A DNA stretch of 17,997 nt from JAIMBK01 sp040755975 (GTDB lineage: Bacteria > Bacillota > Desulfotomaculia > Desulfotomaculales > Nap2-2B): contig JBFLZY010000057.1 of NCBI GenBank assembly GCA_040755975.1, positions 1-17,997 on the forward strand, in the 5' to 3' direction. The first letter of the stretch is position 1. The number at the start of each line of letters is the position of its first letter. The notes under the pieces are model-generated. The model saw nothing but the letters and a program-made list of their open reading frames with translations. It was not told where the DNA came from and made no database searches. The translations under genes were made by a program, and so were the position numbers. Shown here in pieces: positions 1-7,647 of the stretch.

Positions 1-159
1 AATTACGTCTACGGTGGCCGTATCCTGCCCTTTGATGTAAATTTTCCCTTCGGTGGGCTCGATGAGCCGGTTGATCATTTTCATGGTGGTGGTTTTGCCG
101 CATCCGGAAGGACCTACCAGCACGCAATCTCCCCTTAATTTTACCAGAAGGACAGACAA
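1..159 (-). CDS. opuCA: OpuCA/ProV-type osmoprotectant ABC transporter ATPase, N-terminal part, runs off the left edge
   Basis: Reading leftward, the frame contains a perfect Walker A segment, VGPSGCGKTTTMKMINRLIE, followed by PTEGKIYIKGQDTATVDV. This is the signature of quaternary-amine (glycine betaine/carnitine/choline) importer ATPases, cytoplasmic subunits that power the permease. The family normally has about 30 residues before Walker A (a start such as M-I-x-F/L-x-N-V-S-K-x-Y). Here the upstream sequence, KLSVLLVKLRGDCVL, matches only weakly, and the frame runs back to a stop near 280 without a convincing start or ribosome site. I placed the start at a TTG at 157-159 only as a marker. 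The N-terminus is therefore probably rearranged. The rest of the gene lies outside the window. A binding protein of the same transporter class lies at the right edge on the same strand. Confidence 0.75.
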   Translation of the reverse strand, partial: MSVLLVKLRGDCVLVGPSGCGKTTTMKMINRLIEPTEGKIYIKGQDTATVDVI

Positions 160-323
160 CTTGTAAAGATATAAAAATTGTCGGCTGAAAAAGGTTGCCC
201 CGGGAAAAAGCGCAGAGCGTAAAAAGCAAATTATCCCCTTCCCGGCCGGAAATCCCAGTCATATCCCGCTAAAGGATCAAATATCCATAAAAAAGGAACT
301 TGTCCCGAAAGGAGCCCCTCCCC

Positions 324-452
324 TTGGAAACCTTTGGCCAAAAACTGATTCTGATCTTTTTTACTGCTTTGGGAATCATCCTGGGTGCCGCATTAAACCC
401 TCACGTCGACCCCCAGAACCTGCAAACCGGCCAGGCCATTTGCCTTCCTTAA
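324..452 (+). pseudogene. N-terminal remnant resembling sporulation membrane protein YtrH
   Basis: A TTG start lies 9 bases after a good AAAGGAG site (308-314). The product begins METFGQKLILIFFTALGIIL, one hydrophobic helix that resembles the first TM segment of YtrH, a small sporulation membrane protein of endospore formers. YtrH is about 100 residues. Here similarity stops after about 24 residues (GIILGAAL), then unrelated NPHVDPQNLQTG follows and the frame ends after 42 codons. The next reading frame (from 440) is the back half of an unrelated ferritin-like protein, so 388-440 looks like a recombination junction. The YtrH assignment rests on a short hydrophobic stretch and is moderate. The region 160-323 before it shows nothing recognisable beyond this ribosome site. 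Confidence 0.45.
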
Positions 453-844
453 ACGCCCTGACGCCCGGCATCGAACAGCAGCACATGGACAATATTGCCG
501 CCCAAATTAAAAGTCTGGGAGGTATCCCCACGAAGCCGGGCGATGTACCGGCCCCCATTGCCGGGCAAATCGCCGGGAAAATACTGGCCGGGATCGGAAC
601 CGTCGCCGTGTTAAAGGCGAATATCAAGCTGGAAGAAAAGGCGATGCAGGATTACAAAAACTTTCTCCTCCAGGCGGGCGGCGACCGGGAACTCTATAAC
701 CTGCTCTGGAACAACCTGATTGACGAAGATCTCCATACAGCCTGGTTTGCCAGTAAGCTGCGTGAGCTGGAGAGAATTGAGAGACAGGGGATCGTCAAAG
801 TTATTAAACAAATACCATTATTAAACATATTTACCATGTGTTAA
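440..844 (+). pseudogene. Ferritin-like domain protein, N-terminal half missing
   Basis: The 134-codon frame holds the second half of a four-helix ferritin-like domain. GIEQQHMDNIAAQIKSLGG has the E-x-x-H end of helix 2 followed by the characteristic LGG turn. KLEEKAMQDYKNFLLQAGG is helix 3, with E and Y positions. ELYNLLWNNLIDEDLHTAWF is helix 4, with E-D-x-H. Families of this type bind a di-iron centre for iron storage or oxidation. The first two helices, carrying half of the metal ligands, are absent: the frame begins with a TTG inside the YtrH-like junction and has no ribosome site of its own. The C-terminus (VIKQIPLLNIFTMC) also looks unlike the family. I read it as a truncated gene joined to a foreign 5' end. 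Confidence 0.6.
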
Positions 845-931
845 TCATATCTTTATACAGCAATTTGGAGCAACAGATCTTTTTTGATCTTTGCAAATTT
901 CTTTTCTTAAAAAGCGCAAAAAGACCCTAAG

Positions 932-975
932 CTTTTTCCAAGCCTGCGCTTGGAAAAAGGGGCCCCTAAAGGGGC
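932..975. repeat. Two tandem hairpins upstream of the orphan gene
   Basis: The first hairpin is a perfect 12-bp stem, CTTTTTCCAAGC (932-943), with loop CTGC, closed by GCTTGGAAAAAG (948-959). It is followed immediately by GCCCC (962-966), TAAA, GGGGC (971-975). Neither is followed by a T-run on either strand, so they are not classical intrinsic terminators. They could mark the left border of a mobile unit carrying the 1039-2589 gene, or act in its 5' leader. Confidence 0.6.
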
Positions 976-1038
976 AGTTGAAAACGATTGGGTTACGTAG
1001 TATAACATTCCCAAGATAGCAAATCTGGGAGGAGCAAA

Positions 1039-2589
1039 ATGGATACTGATGAGTTCTCCAAATACTACGCTGAACTTCTTGATGGCACATACGATTGTGT
1101 TGACCGCATCATAATCAACGGCTATTATCCCATGTTGCATACCGCTGGCGGGTTTCGTTTGTGGTGGCGATTACTCAATGGCTCAGATGAGCAATTGGAC
1201 GATACCCACCTGATGCGGATGGCTGGTCGCTTTAGCCGGTGCCTTCGTCACTGGGCCGAACATAATCAGGTACCCATCGTTAATTGTCAGCCCGGGGAAA
1301 GAAAACACGAGCTCGCCGAAAAATACCTTCCTAGTCAGGATTTCGTCGGAATCTTCCTGGTTATCGTTGCCAAATCGTCTGCCCCCGTTTGGAACGTGAA
1401 ACATTTTAAAAACGGAACTATCGATCTTAAAAAGAAGATTGCCTACGTCAACCACTACTATTTTCATATCCTTGATCCTGATTGGGGACATCTCACCATC
1501 AAGATTAGTGGTCATCCCCCCTTTGGAGCGATGGTTATGCTCAATGGTCATGAATGGGTCGAGCGCCAGGCCAAAAAACAAGGTCTTGAAGTTGGCAAGG
1601 AAGGAAATTGTTTTGTTTCCAACGTCGCGGCCGTGGGCGGAATCGCAGATACCTTGAATGCTTCGCATTCTATAGGGCGGCTGTCCGCGGTCTGCGATCG
1701 TTGGATTTACTCATGTCTTTGTTTTGCGCTGAATCTTGATGACCAAAAGCGCTCGGGATTTCTTTACCGGTATTCGGTTTACCAGATCGAATACAGCCGC
1801 AACCTTCTTTTCCAGCGGGGTCGGGATTTGGAACAGGTTTACCAGCGCGTGATCGACTTGACCCGTAATTCTTTAGATATCCGCACAATCAAGACCATCT
1901 TTAGCTGGAAGCGCCGTTCTTGTCACCGCCAAAAACGCGCTCAATCCAAACTTACGGTCGAGAAACCTATGTATAATTTGACGGTGTTCAAAGTGCATTT
2001 TGGCAAATTGACCCTCAAAATGTACGACAAAGGCGACCGTGTTCTGCGGATTGAAGCTGTTGCTCACAATACAAAAGATCTACACTGCGGAAAGGTCATC
2101 GTGAGATTTGCGGACATGGTATCTTCCTTGAAGAACATGACCATCCGGTTTCTTAATGTTTTGCAATACGCCCACTTTTCCTTTCTGGACGAGGGAGCGT
2201 TGGATGATCTGCCTAAACCCACCTGCCGGGGAAAGAACCGGGTTGCCGGAATCGATATCAACAATCCGCGAATGCGGGCGGCAATTGAAGCCCTGATGCC
2301 TTTGGCGCTTAAACCCGACGGTTTTTCTGTTTCCGACCTGGCGGCAAAAGTCCAGGAGATGACTGGCTGGAATTACGGAACCCGTCAAGCCGCCTACGAC
2401 CTCATAAAAATCAAGGGCAAGGGTTTCGTTGAGAAACAAAAAAGATCTCGCCGTTACCTTGTTTCAGCGCAAGGATTTCAAACAATGTGCGCTTTATTAA
2501 TCTTGCAGGAAAAAAGTGCTCAAGCCGGTCCTTGCTTCGATCGGAAAATCCCGACGGGGTCGGAGACCCAAGAAGACATGTGCTCTTGA
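1039..2589 (+). CDS. Uncharacterised 516-aa 'NGHEW' family protein with C-terminal winged-helix-like region
   Basis: The ATG follows GGGAGGAG (1027-1034) at 4 bases, a strong ribosome site, and the frame is open throughout. I recall relatives as long uncharacterised proteins, often multicopy, in anaerobic Firmicutes, Deltaproteobacteria and Actinobacteria. Residues 137-151 (VNHYYFHILDPDWGH), 159-175 ending in LNGHEWVER, and around residues 343-357 (MYDKGDRVLRIEAV) carry the conserved charged and aromatic residues. About 405-490 (AIEALMPLALKPDGFSVSDL onwards) looks like a winged-helix DNA-binding domain. There is no signal peptide and no membrane segment. It is the only intact gene between broken ones and stands alone on the plus strand, with hairpins 5' (932-975) and palindromes 3' (2655-2706), so it may be a self-contained mobile gene. 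No enzymatic function can be assigned. The histidine-rich block is not a clear HUH motif. Confidence 0.85.
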   Translation: MDTDEFSKYYAELLDGTYDCVDRIIINGYYPMLHTAGGFRLWWRLLNGSDEQLDDTHLMRMAGRFSRCLRHWAEHNQVPIVNCQPGERKHELAEKYLPSQDFVGIFLVIVAKSSAPVWNVKHFKNGTIDLKKKIAYVNHYYFHILDPDWGHLTIKISGHPPFGAMVMLNGHEWVERQAKKQGLEVGKEGNCFVSNVAAVGGIADTLNASHSIGRLSAVCDRWIYSCLCFALNLDDQKRSGFLYRYSVYQIEYSRNLLFQRGRDLEQVYQRVIDLTRNSLDIRTIKTIFSWKRRSCHRQKRAQSKLTVEKPMYNLTVFKVHFGKLTLKMYDKGDRVLRIEAVAHNTKDLHCGKVIVRFADMVSSLKNMTIRFLNVLQYAHFSFLDEGALDDLPKPTCRGKNRVAGIDINNPRMRAAIEALMPLALKPDGFSVSDLAAKVQEMTGWNYGTRQAAYDLIKIKGKGFVEKQKRSRRYLVSAQGFQTMCALLILQEKSAQAGPCFDRKIPTGSETQEDMCS

Positions 2590-2654
2590 TTTTCATTACG
2601 AAAACCTCCAGAACGAACTCCGTAAAACTTTAGTAACGCTTGGTATCGCTGCAT

Positions 2655-2706
2655 GACAAGGTGTCGTTTTAGACAACATGTTGTCGTTCGTGGCGCCGTA
2701 AGCGCC
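2655..2706. repeat. Palindrome cluster downstream of the orphan gene
   Basis: The cluster contains GACA-AGG-TGTC (2655-2665), a perfect 14-bp palindrome GACAACATGTTGTC (2672-2685), and GGCGC-CGTAA-GCGCC (2692-2706). No T-run follows. The position, 66-117 bases after the stop of the 516-codon gene, suits a transcript end, a protein-binding site or the right border of a mobile unit. Nothing else is recognisable between 2590 and 2737. Confidence 0.5.
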
Positions 2707-2737
2707 TAATGGGAGCTGCTAAAAGTTAAATCAATCT

Positions 2738-3840
2738 TTAGGCCCCAATAAGCGCTACAGCAAACTCTTTATTCCAGCCCAACTCACGCAGCCCGGCCGC
2801 AATATTTTTAAATCCGTTTAGACGAAGAAGACTGATCGCCAGGTTGCGTAAGGTGGCAAAAACACGTGGCCCAGAACCGGTCCGGATTTGTGAGCGATCC
2901 TCATCAAAGGTGACATCTCTTACCCAGTGAAGGGAGTTTTCAATGCTCCAGTGACCCCGAATCAACCCTAAAAGGGTCTCTTTGTCTGCCGTTGAACTGG
3001 TGATCCAAAAACACGTTTCTTTTTTCGGATCTTCCCCTTTTAAATCAGTGAAAACCCGGTTAACCCGGATGACCTGAGCAACATAGGGGAACTCAAGGTA
3101 ATCATTTAGGGCGGTGGAAGTCTGGATGGTGCGCTTTTCGATCCGTCCGTGACCTTTATCGAGGGTTGTGTACGGAGGGGGAAAAATCCTCTTCATCCAG
3201 GTCACGAATGGCCTCAAAAAGGTTTTTCTGGTTTTGTTTCACCGGGAAGATGCTTTTTTCTTTTCGACCACAAAACGGGCATTTTCTGCCTGGGTATGAA
3301 TGGCGTCGGCGGTAATCACCTTGCCCGCGACCTCTAAAGGTTCCAAAAGCGGTTGAAAGGCGGTGATCTCGTTGCTCTTCTGATCTACCTGCCCCTGGGC
3401 AATCACGATCTTTTCCCGCTGCAACAAAGCCGCCACCACGGTTTTCCGTTTGCTCCTTTGGAACCGCGCAAAGCTTTGCCTTCGATGGCAATTCCCAGAT
3501 CCTGCTTTTAGGCGGCCAACCAGTTCTTGGGCGGCCCGGTCCACTTCTTCGGCGTCTACGGCCTGAAGAGTCCGGCGCAAAGTGGGTTCGATTTAAGCGG
3601 GATATATTTTTGGAGGCGTTCGCTTTTCCGGCAGCCCAGGCGGACTAACAAATCCTTAAGACAACCCGGCTGGCAGATGCCCGATGGCGGCAAAGCTCTT
3701 GGCCCCGGATAAAAGGGCGCAAACGGCTACGGCCAAAATCGAAACCTGCTGGTGACGAATCCCCCGCCTTTTCCGGGATCGCGGACGGTGGCCAGATAAG
3801 GAAGGAGACTTCCGACTGAAACGGCGTTTAAATCGACCAT
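2738..3840 (-). pseudogene. ISAs1-family transposase, multiply frameshifted
   Basis: Starting at an ATG at 3840 after AAAAGGAG, the conceptual product begins MVDLNAVSVGSLLPYLATVR, then must change frame to read IRHQQVSILAVAVCALLSGA, LVRLGCRKSERLQKY, RRTLQAVDAEEVDRAAQELV, IAIEGKALRGSKGANGK, VITADAIHTQAENARFVVEK, LFEAIRDLDEED and finally an open 3' part (about 2738-3190) with HWSIENSLHWVRDVTFDED and RNLAISLLRLNG. These are the landmark blocks of ISAs1 ('H-repeat') DDE transposases. At least five frame changes are needed, so the gene is dead. I could not identify terminal inverted repeats. It lies between the orphan gene and an IS21 end, probably a nested insertion. Confidence 0.88.
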
Positions 3841-3940
3841 TGCTTTTTCTCCTTTTCTTCTTCTTCCTCCTTTTTTCCTGCTTCCACTCCTGCTTCACCT
3901 ACTTAAATTTTACACGGCCTTATCATTTTGTCTACCACGG

Positions 3941-4003
3941 CTTCCAGGGTGGATCAGTTTGACAATATCACAGGGGCTAAAAATGGATCAGTTTTATAGT
4001 AGC
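3941..4003 (+). mobile_element. IS21-type element end with repeated motif
   Basis: The motif TGGATCAGTTT occurs at 3950-3960 and again at 3984-3994, in the layout CCAGGGTGGATCAGTTTGAC...ATGGATCAGTTTTATAG. Repeated terminal motifs of this type are typical of IS21-family ends. It abuts the C-terminal end of a peroxiredoxin fragment, which it apparently interrupted. No istA or istB copy is next to it, so only the end survives. Confidence 0.5.
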
Positions 4004-4190
4004 AAATACACCCCGGCTGGCCCGGCTGCCACTGGGCCGGCACACCTTCACCCGTGGCGGCAGCATACTGAATGGCCTGGAGAACGCGGATGATCTCGTC
4101 CACGTTCCTGCCCACCTCCCGGGGGTACACGCAGTAGTATTTTACACGGCCCTGAGGGTTGATAATAAAAGTAGCCAGGTGGTTATACAT
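3954..4190 (-). pseudogene. Peroxiredoxin (Prx6-type) C-terminal fragment
   Basis: The frame reads NHLATFIINPQGRVKYYCVY then PREVGRNVDEIIRVLQAIQY and VPAQWQPGQPG. This is the C-terminal third of 1-Cys/AhpC-TSA peroxiredoxins, cytoplasmic thiol peroxidases that reduce H2O2 and organic peroxides. The N-terminal thioredoxin-fold part with the catalytic P-x-x-x-T/S-x-x-C is absent: the frame begins at 4190, only seven bases from the stop of the next gene. The C-terminus runs into the IS21 end at about 4003, giving CICYYKTDPFLAPVILSN. It is therefore broken on both sides and not expected to function. Confidence 0.82.
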
Positions 4191-4196
4191 AACATA

Positions 4197-4937
4197 CTAA
4201 CGCGGGTTACTTTCAGAAAGCATCTTTCTTACCATCCTGTTGAGCTGGCGATTAATACCAGCCACTCTTTCAACCTCCAGCACAAAGGCAATGCCCTTTC
4301 CGGGCTTATTCAGGTCTGTTTCATTGACAATGGCTTCCAAAACCTTGCCGCTCTTTGGACGTTCAATCAAAGTTAAAATGATTTCCTTCTCAGGCTCAAT
4401 AGGAATACCGAACAATTTGGCGTTCTCGTGAATTCCCGTGCCGCGGCCGAAAAGTATGGTTCCCCCTTCCGCACCGACTTTTCTTGAAGCACCAACCACT
4501 TTTTCCGAATCACCCTTGTTAACGATGGTCACAATTAAATCGTATAAAACCTCTTCGCCATCCTTTATCATTTCCATTCCTCCCGGATTCTGCTCAGGTG
4601 GTACAGCGGGGGTACCCAGGTGACAGATACCGGCCACCCGACTTACGTCGAGAACAAAAGCTATCCCGCGGCCGGGTTTATCCAACCTGGCAGCAGAAAT
4701 TACGGCCTGCAGCACAACGTCCAGCTTGCTTTCATCCACCAGTATAAGAATAATTTCCTTTTCCGGCTCTAGTTCGATCCCCAGAATCTCCGAAACTTGA
4801 TGACCCCCCGTACCTTCGCCCAAAAGAGTGGTCCCGCCTTCAGCCCCGGCCTTCTTTGCCGCCTCTACCGTCTTTCTGGCCACGCCGTAGTTCACAACGG
4901 CTATCAACAGCTTATACTTCCGCATGATAGCGTTCAT
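4197..4937 (-). CDS. Tandem two-domain PII-like signalling protein linked to DUF1538 transporter
   Basis: The ATG at 4937 follows AAAGGAG at 7 bases and overlaps the upstream DUF1538 gene by 26 bases. The 246-residue product contains two PII-like domains of about 100 residues (roughly 7-106 and 131-230) joined by a proline/glycine linker. Each carries the same series: GAEGGT, then GxGTG, then EPEKEIIL, and finally KPGxGIAFVLxVxRVAGI, which corresponds to the C-terminal end of the PII fold. The segment equivalent to the GlnB T-loop is short, and the Tyr-51 uridylylation site cannot be found. It is therefore a PII-like sensor, not GlnB/GlnK. PII-like proteins bind nucleotides or other small ligands and gate membrane partners; being third in the operon suggests it regulates the two DUF1538 proteins. 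The fusion of two domains is notable because PII proteins work as trimers of single domains. Confidence 0.88.
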   Translation of the reverse strand: MNAIMRKYKLLIAVVNYGVARKTVEAAKKAGAEGGTTLLGEGTGGHQVSEILGIELEPEKEIILILVDESKLDVVLQAVISAARLDKPGRGIAFVLDVSRVAGICHLGTPAVPPEQNPGGMEMIKDGEEVLYDLIVTIVNKGDSEKVVGASRKVGAEGGTILFGRGTGIHENAKLFGIPIEPEKEIILTLIERPKSGKVLEAIVNETDLNKPGKGIAFVLEVERVAGINRQLNRMVRKMLSESNPR

Positions 4938-5661
4938 CCTGCTTCTCCTTTCTGCTGAAGAGCAGACCTAAAGATAAAACTGCCAGAATGGGGGAAAGCG
5001 CTACCAGGGTAATCATTCCGAACCCTTCGGTTAAGGGATCGCGACCCTCTAAAGCCGAGGCAAAGCCCAGAACCATGGTTAATATAAAAGTCACGGTCAT
5101 CGGCCCGGTGGCCACTCCTCCTGAATCAAAAGCTATGGCCACAAAGGAAGGGGATGAAAAACGCGCCAGTATGAAAGCAAGCAGGTAGCCCGGAATTACC
5201 AGGTACCACAGAGGAATTCCCAGCCAGACTTTCCACAGCGACAGGGCAATGGAGGCGGCCACCCCCAGCGATACCGTATAAAGCATTACCTGCTGGGGAA
5301 TATAACCCCCCGATGTCTTCTCCACCTCATAATTTAACACACGGACGGCAGGTTCGGCAAACGTAGCTACAAAACCCATAAAAAAACCAAGCGGTATGAT
5401 TAACCAGCCGAACTCCAGGCTACCCATGGTTTTCCCGATTATTTCTCCCACGGGCAGGAAACCCACGTAAACGCCCTGCAGGAAAAAGGACAACCCCAGG
5501 AAGGTCAGCACAAAACCCTTTAAAACTTTGATAAATCTCCTTCTGCTGAACTTCAGCAACCAGACCCGCAGAATCAAAAATAACAGCAGGAGAGGAGCCA
5601 GTGCAACGGCCACCTCCAGCAGAACGTGGCCAAAACCGTCAAATACTTTAAGTTCATTCAA
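4912..5661 (-). CDS. DUF1538 membrane protein, second subunit (UmpB-like position)
   Basis: The 249-residue polytopic membrane protein starts at a TTG (5659-5661) in a TTGA overlap with the stop of the upstream paralogue, preceded by CTGGGAG. It has several hydrophobic helices and the two family landmarks: FVATFAEPAVRVLNYEVEKT around residues 98-117 and FDSGGVATGPMTVTFILTMV around residues 178-197. DUF1538 proteins commonly come as adjacent pairs. From memory, a Halomonas pair (UmpAB) was reported as a two-component Na+(Li+,K+)/H+ antiporter, so ion/proton exchange is the best hypothesis but is not proven here. The C-terminus (FSRKEKQDERYHAEV) is charged and overlaps the start of the PII-like gene, implying translational coupling of all three genes. 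Confidence 0.88.
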   Translation of the reverse strand: MNELKVFDGFGHVLLEVAVALAPLLLLFLILRVWLLKFSRRRFIKVLKGFVLTFLGLSFFLQGVYVGFLPVGEIIGKTMGSLEFGWLIIPLGFFMGFVATFAEPAVRVLNYEVEKTSGGYIPQQVMLYTVSLGVAASIALSLWKVWLGIPLWYLVIPGYLLAFILARFSSPSFVAIAFDSGGVATGPMTVTFILTMVLGFASALEGRDPLTEGFGMITLVALSPILAVLSLGLLFSRKEKQDERYHAEV

Positions 5662-6347
5662 CCATAAATCACTCCCAGCAACAGCACGGATAAGATGGGC
5701 CCAACAGAGCCCAGAGCCACGTAGCCGAATCCAGCGGCGGAAGTACTTCTACCCCCCAGAACAGATGCAACCCCCACACCCAGGGCAAGAATAAACGGCA
5801 CCGTCATCGGGCCTGTGGTAACGCCGCCGGCATCCAGAGAAACGGCCCTGAATTCGGCGGGGGCGAGCACGGCCAGGATGAAGACCAGGGCGTAACTGGC
5901 AAGCAAAAGATGATGCAGGGGAACACCCAGAACCACCCGCAATATGGCCAGTCCCACAAATATGGCCACGCCCAGAGCGACAAAGATAATTAAAAGATTT
6001 TTGGAGATGGCTCCCCCGGATACTGCATCCACCTGGGTGGCCAGAACCCTGACATCCGGCTCGGCCACAGTCACCACAAAACTGAAAAGAAAACCGAAGA
6101 GGACCAGAATCCAGACCCTACCAATTCTGGAGAGCGCCGAACCGGTGGCTTCACCAATTTGCAGCATTCCCAGATGAATGCCCACCAGGAAGAATATCAA
6201 GCCAATGGTGACCATGACCACCCCGATCAAAAACTGCGCCATAACCAGAGAAGGTAACCGGAGCACTGCCTGCAGGATGAGCACAAATACAGTAACCGGT
6301 AAAACAGCCAGAACAACTTCCAGCACAGTGCCCTTAATATCTTTCAC
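5658..6347 (-). CDS. DUF1538 membrane protein, first subunit (UmpA-like position)
   Basis: The start is a GTG at 6347 preceded by AAAGGATGAGG. The product has 229 residues and about six to seven hydrophobic helices. Landmarks are FVVTVAEPDVRVLATQVDAV with the following SGGAI, and SLDAGGVTTGPMTVPFILAL, both directly parallel to those of its downstream paralogue. The AEP and GGVxTGPMTV motifs probably line the translocation path; that is inference from conservation between the two paralogues. It is the first gene of the DUF1538-DUF1538-PII operon. Its upstream region is only about 95 bases long before an IS1595 insertion, so the native promoter may have been moved away or replaced. I see no confident promoter in 6348-6440. 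Confidence 0.88.
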   Translation of the reverse strand: MKDIKGTVLEVVLAVLPVTVFVLILQAVLRLPSLVMAQFLIGVVMVTIGLIFFLVGIHLGMLQIGEATGSALSRIGRVWILVLFGFLFSFVVTVAEPDVRVLATQVDAVSGGAISKNLLIIFVALGVAIFVGLAILRVVLGVPLHHLLLASYALVFILAVLAPAEFRAVSLDAGGVTTGPMTVPFILALGVGVASVLGGRSTSAAGFGYVALGSVGPILSVLLLGVIYG

Positions 6348-6404
6348 GACCTCATCCTTTCTTTTATGTTTTTACCCTGAACATTCACGCTGCAAGCTCA
6401 ACCA

Positions 6405-6436
6405 GGGAACCCATAAAAAAGGGAACCCATAAAAAA
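6405..6436. repeat. Two perfect tandem copies of a 16-bp unit
   Basis: GGGAACCCATAAAAAA occurs at 6405-6420 and again at 6421-6436. It lies between the DUF1538 operon start and the left end of the IS1595 copy. The second copy runs into the direct repeat flanking that element. Confidence 0.8.
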
Positions 6437-6442
6437 ATTTAA

Positions 6443-7440
6443 TGGCTATGCCGTTAGCTCAGCAAAGGTTACCGGCTTGGCAGACACGCAAGCATTAAGG
6501 AGCCGGTTGAAAAGTTCGGCTTCCCAAAAACGACGGTTAAACCGGTAGCAAAATTCGTCCAGGTAAGCCTGAAGGTGGCGACGGTCAAGGCCATGAAAGG
6601 TGCCGATGATAAAAGCCTTCGCGTTCGAGATTACGGTATGGAGCCACTTGAAGGTTTCCAATCCCTGTTCCTGGTCATTACTAATGATTATTCGCTCATG
6701 TTGATAGCAGAGCTGACGAAGGCCGTTGTAGATTTTGAGACCGTCGGATTCAATTCTCGAGGCAGGAGTGATGTGCCTGGAAAATGTCTACTGTTTCCCG
6801 ATCCAGGCTTTCGACCACTTCCATCTTCACGAAGCCCGGCTGGCCGTTTTCTTCGGAAGAGATGGCTACGACCACGGGAGTTTTCTCGGTCCCCCGGCCG
6901 GCTTTATCGCCCCCTTCGCTGGGGCCGCCGAAATAGGCGTCGTCGATTTTGACCAAGCCAGCAAGCTTATACTGACTGTCCCGATCTGCCATCGCCTTGC
7001 GGATTTTGTGGGCCATCGTCCAGGCAGTTTTATAGCTGACCCCCAGCGCCTTTTTGAGGGAAAGGGCAGAACTACCCCGTTTATCGTGGGCAATCAAGTA
7101 GATTGCCCAGAACCAGGCGACTAAAGGTGTTCTTGTTTTATGCATGACGGTACCGGCGGTAACGGATACCTGATGTTTGCAAACCATGCATTGGTACAGG
7201 TGTCTGGCTTTAATCACGTAGGCTTGGTTGTTCCCGCATCTGGGACAACGAAAACCCTCGGGCCACCGTAATTGGAAGAGGTGCTCCCGGCAGGCGTCTT
7301 CGTTACCGAACCGGGCCTGAAATTCAAGCAGGCTGATTGGTTCCTGGCTAGTCATGAGTTCTCCCTCCGCCTTGGTTTTGCTTAATTATACCACATTTTG
7401 GCGTGGAGAGGAAGGTTTTTCTGAGCTAAAGTAATAGCCA
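6443..7440 (-). mobile_element. IS1595-family insertion sequence with inverted ends and flanking direct repeat
   Basis: The left end, TGGCTATGCCGTTAGCTCAG (6443-6462), matches the complement of the right end, TGGCTATTACTTTAGCTCAG (read leftward from 7440), at 17 of 20 positions. Outside the element, ATAAAAAAATTTAAT (6429-6443) on the left and ATAAAAAATTTAAT (7440-7453) on the right form a nearly identical direct repeat, consistent with a target duplication, though longer than the 8 bp usual for the family. The transposase stop codon lies inside the left end. Confidence 0.75.
6446..7355 (-). pseudogene. IS1595-family transposase with one frameshift
   Basis: The N-terminal part (7355 down to about 6785) reads RCPRCGNNQAYVIKARHLYQ, the zinc-ribbon start of IS1595 transposases, then GTVMHKTRTPLVAWFWAIYL, a helix-turn-helix region, VKIDDAYFGG with the first catalytic Asp, and VVVAISSEE. 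Near 6780-6785 the frame must shift by one base to continue as RHITPASRIESDGLKIYNG, which carries the second catalytic Asp, then ISNDQEQ and the C-terminal HLQAYLDEFCYRFNRRF. A single extra C would explain it. The element otherwise looks complete, so the loss is recent or is a sequencing error. IS1595 transposases are DDE/N enzymes. Confidence 0.88.
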
Positions 7441-7550
7441 TAAAAAATTTAATACATTACCAATGAAAATTATATCATTTGTATCTTTGACCCGACTTTC
7501 GCCGTTTGAAGCCGAAAGGCCCGCCGTTGCTGGTGTATTTGCTAAACTAA

Positions 7551-7638
7551 AAGTTGACCACCTGATCACCGAAAAATTGACCACCCCAACACCAGATCCC
7601 TGTATACTGAAAACGTCCCAGTTTTTCAGTATACAGGG
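7551..7638 (+). mobile_element. IS21-type left end with repeated motif and a 16-bp hairpin before istA
   Basis: AAGTTGACCACC (7551-7562) is repeated as AAATTGACCACC (7574-7585), the layout expected of an IS21-family left end. A perfect 16-bp inverted repeat follows, CCCTGTATACTGAAAA (7598-7613) and its complement (7623-7638) with a 9-base loop, ending just before the ribosome site of istA. The stem may be an operator or a leader hairpin controlling transposase expression. The region 7456-7550 before it shows nothing recognisable. Confidence 0.6.
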
Positions 7639-7647
7639 GGAGAAAGG

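Noticed and set aside
932..975. Intrinsic terminator for the ferritin-like fragment
   Set aside because: The stems are strong but no T-run follows on either strand.
1183..2439. Minus-strand frames inside the 516-codon gene
   Set aside because: The plus frame has a ribosome site and conserved family blocks; the others are antisense shadows.
6348..6440. Promoter for the DUF1538 operon
   Set aside because: Candidate -35/-10 pairs have wrong spacing or poor boxes; no pair was convincing.
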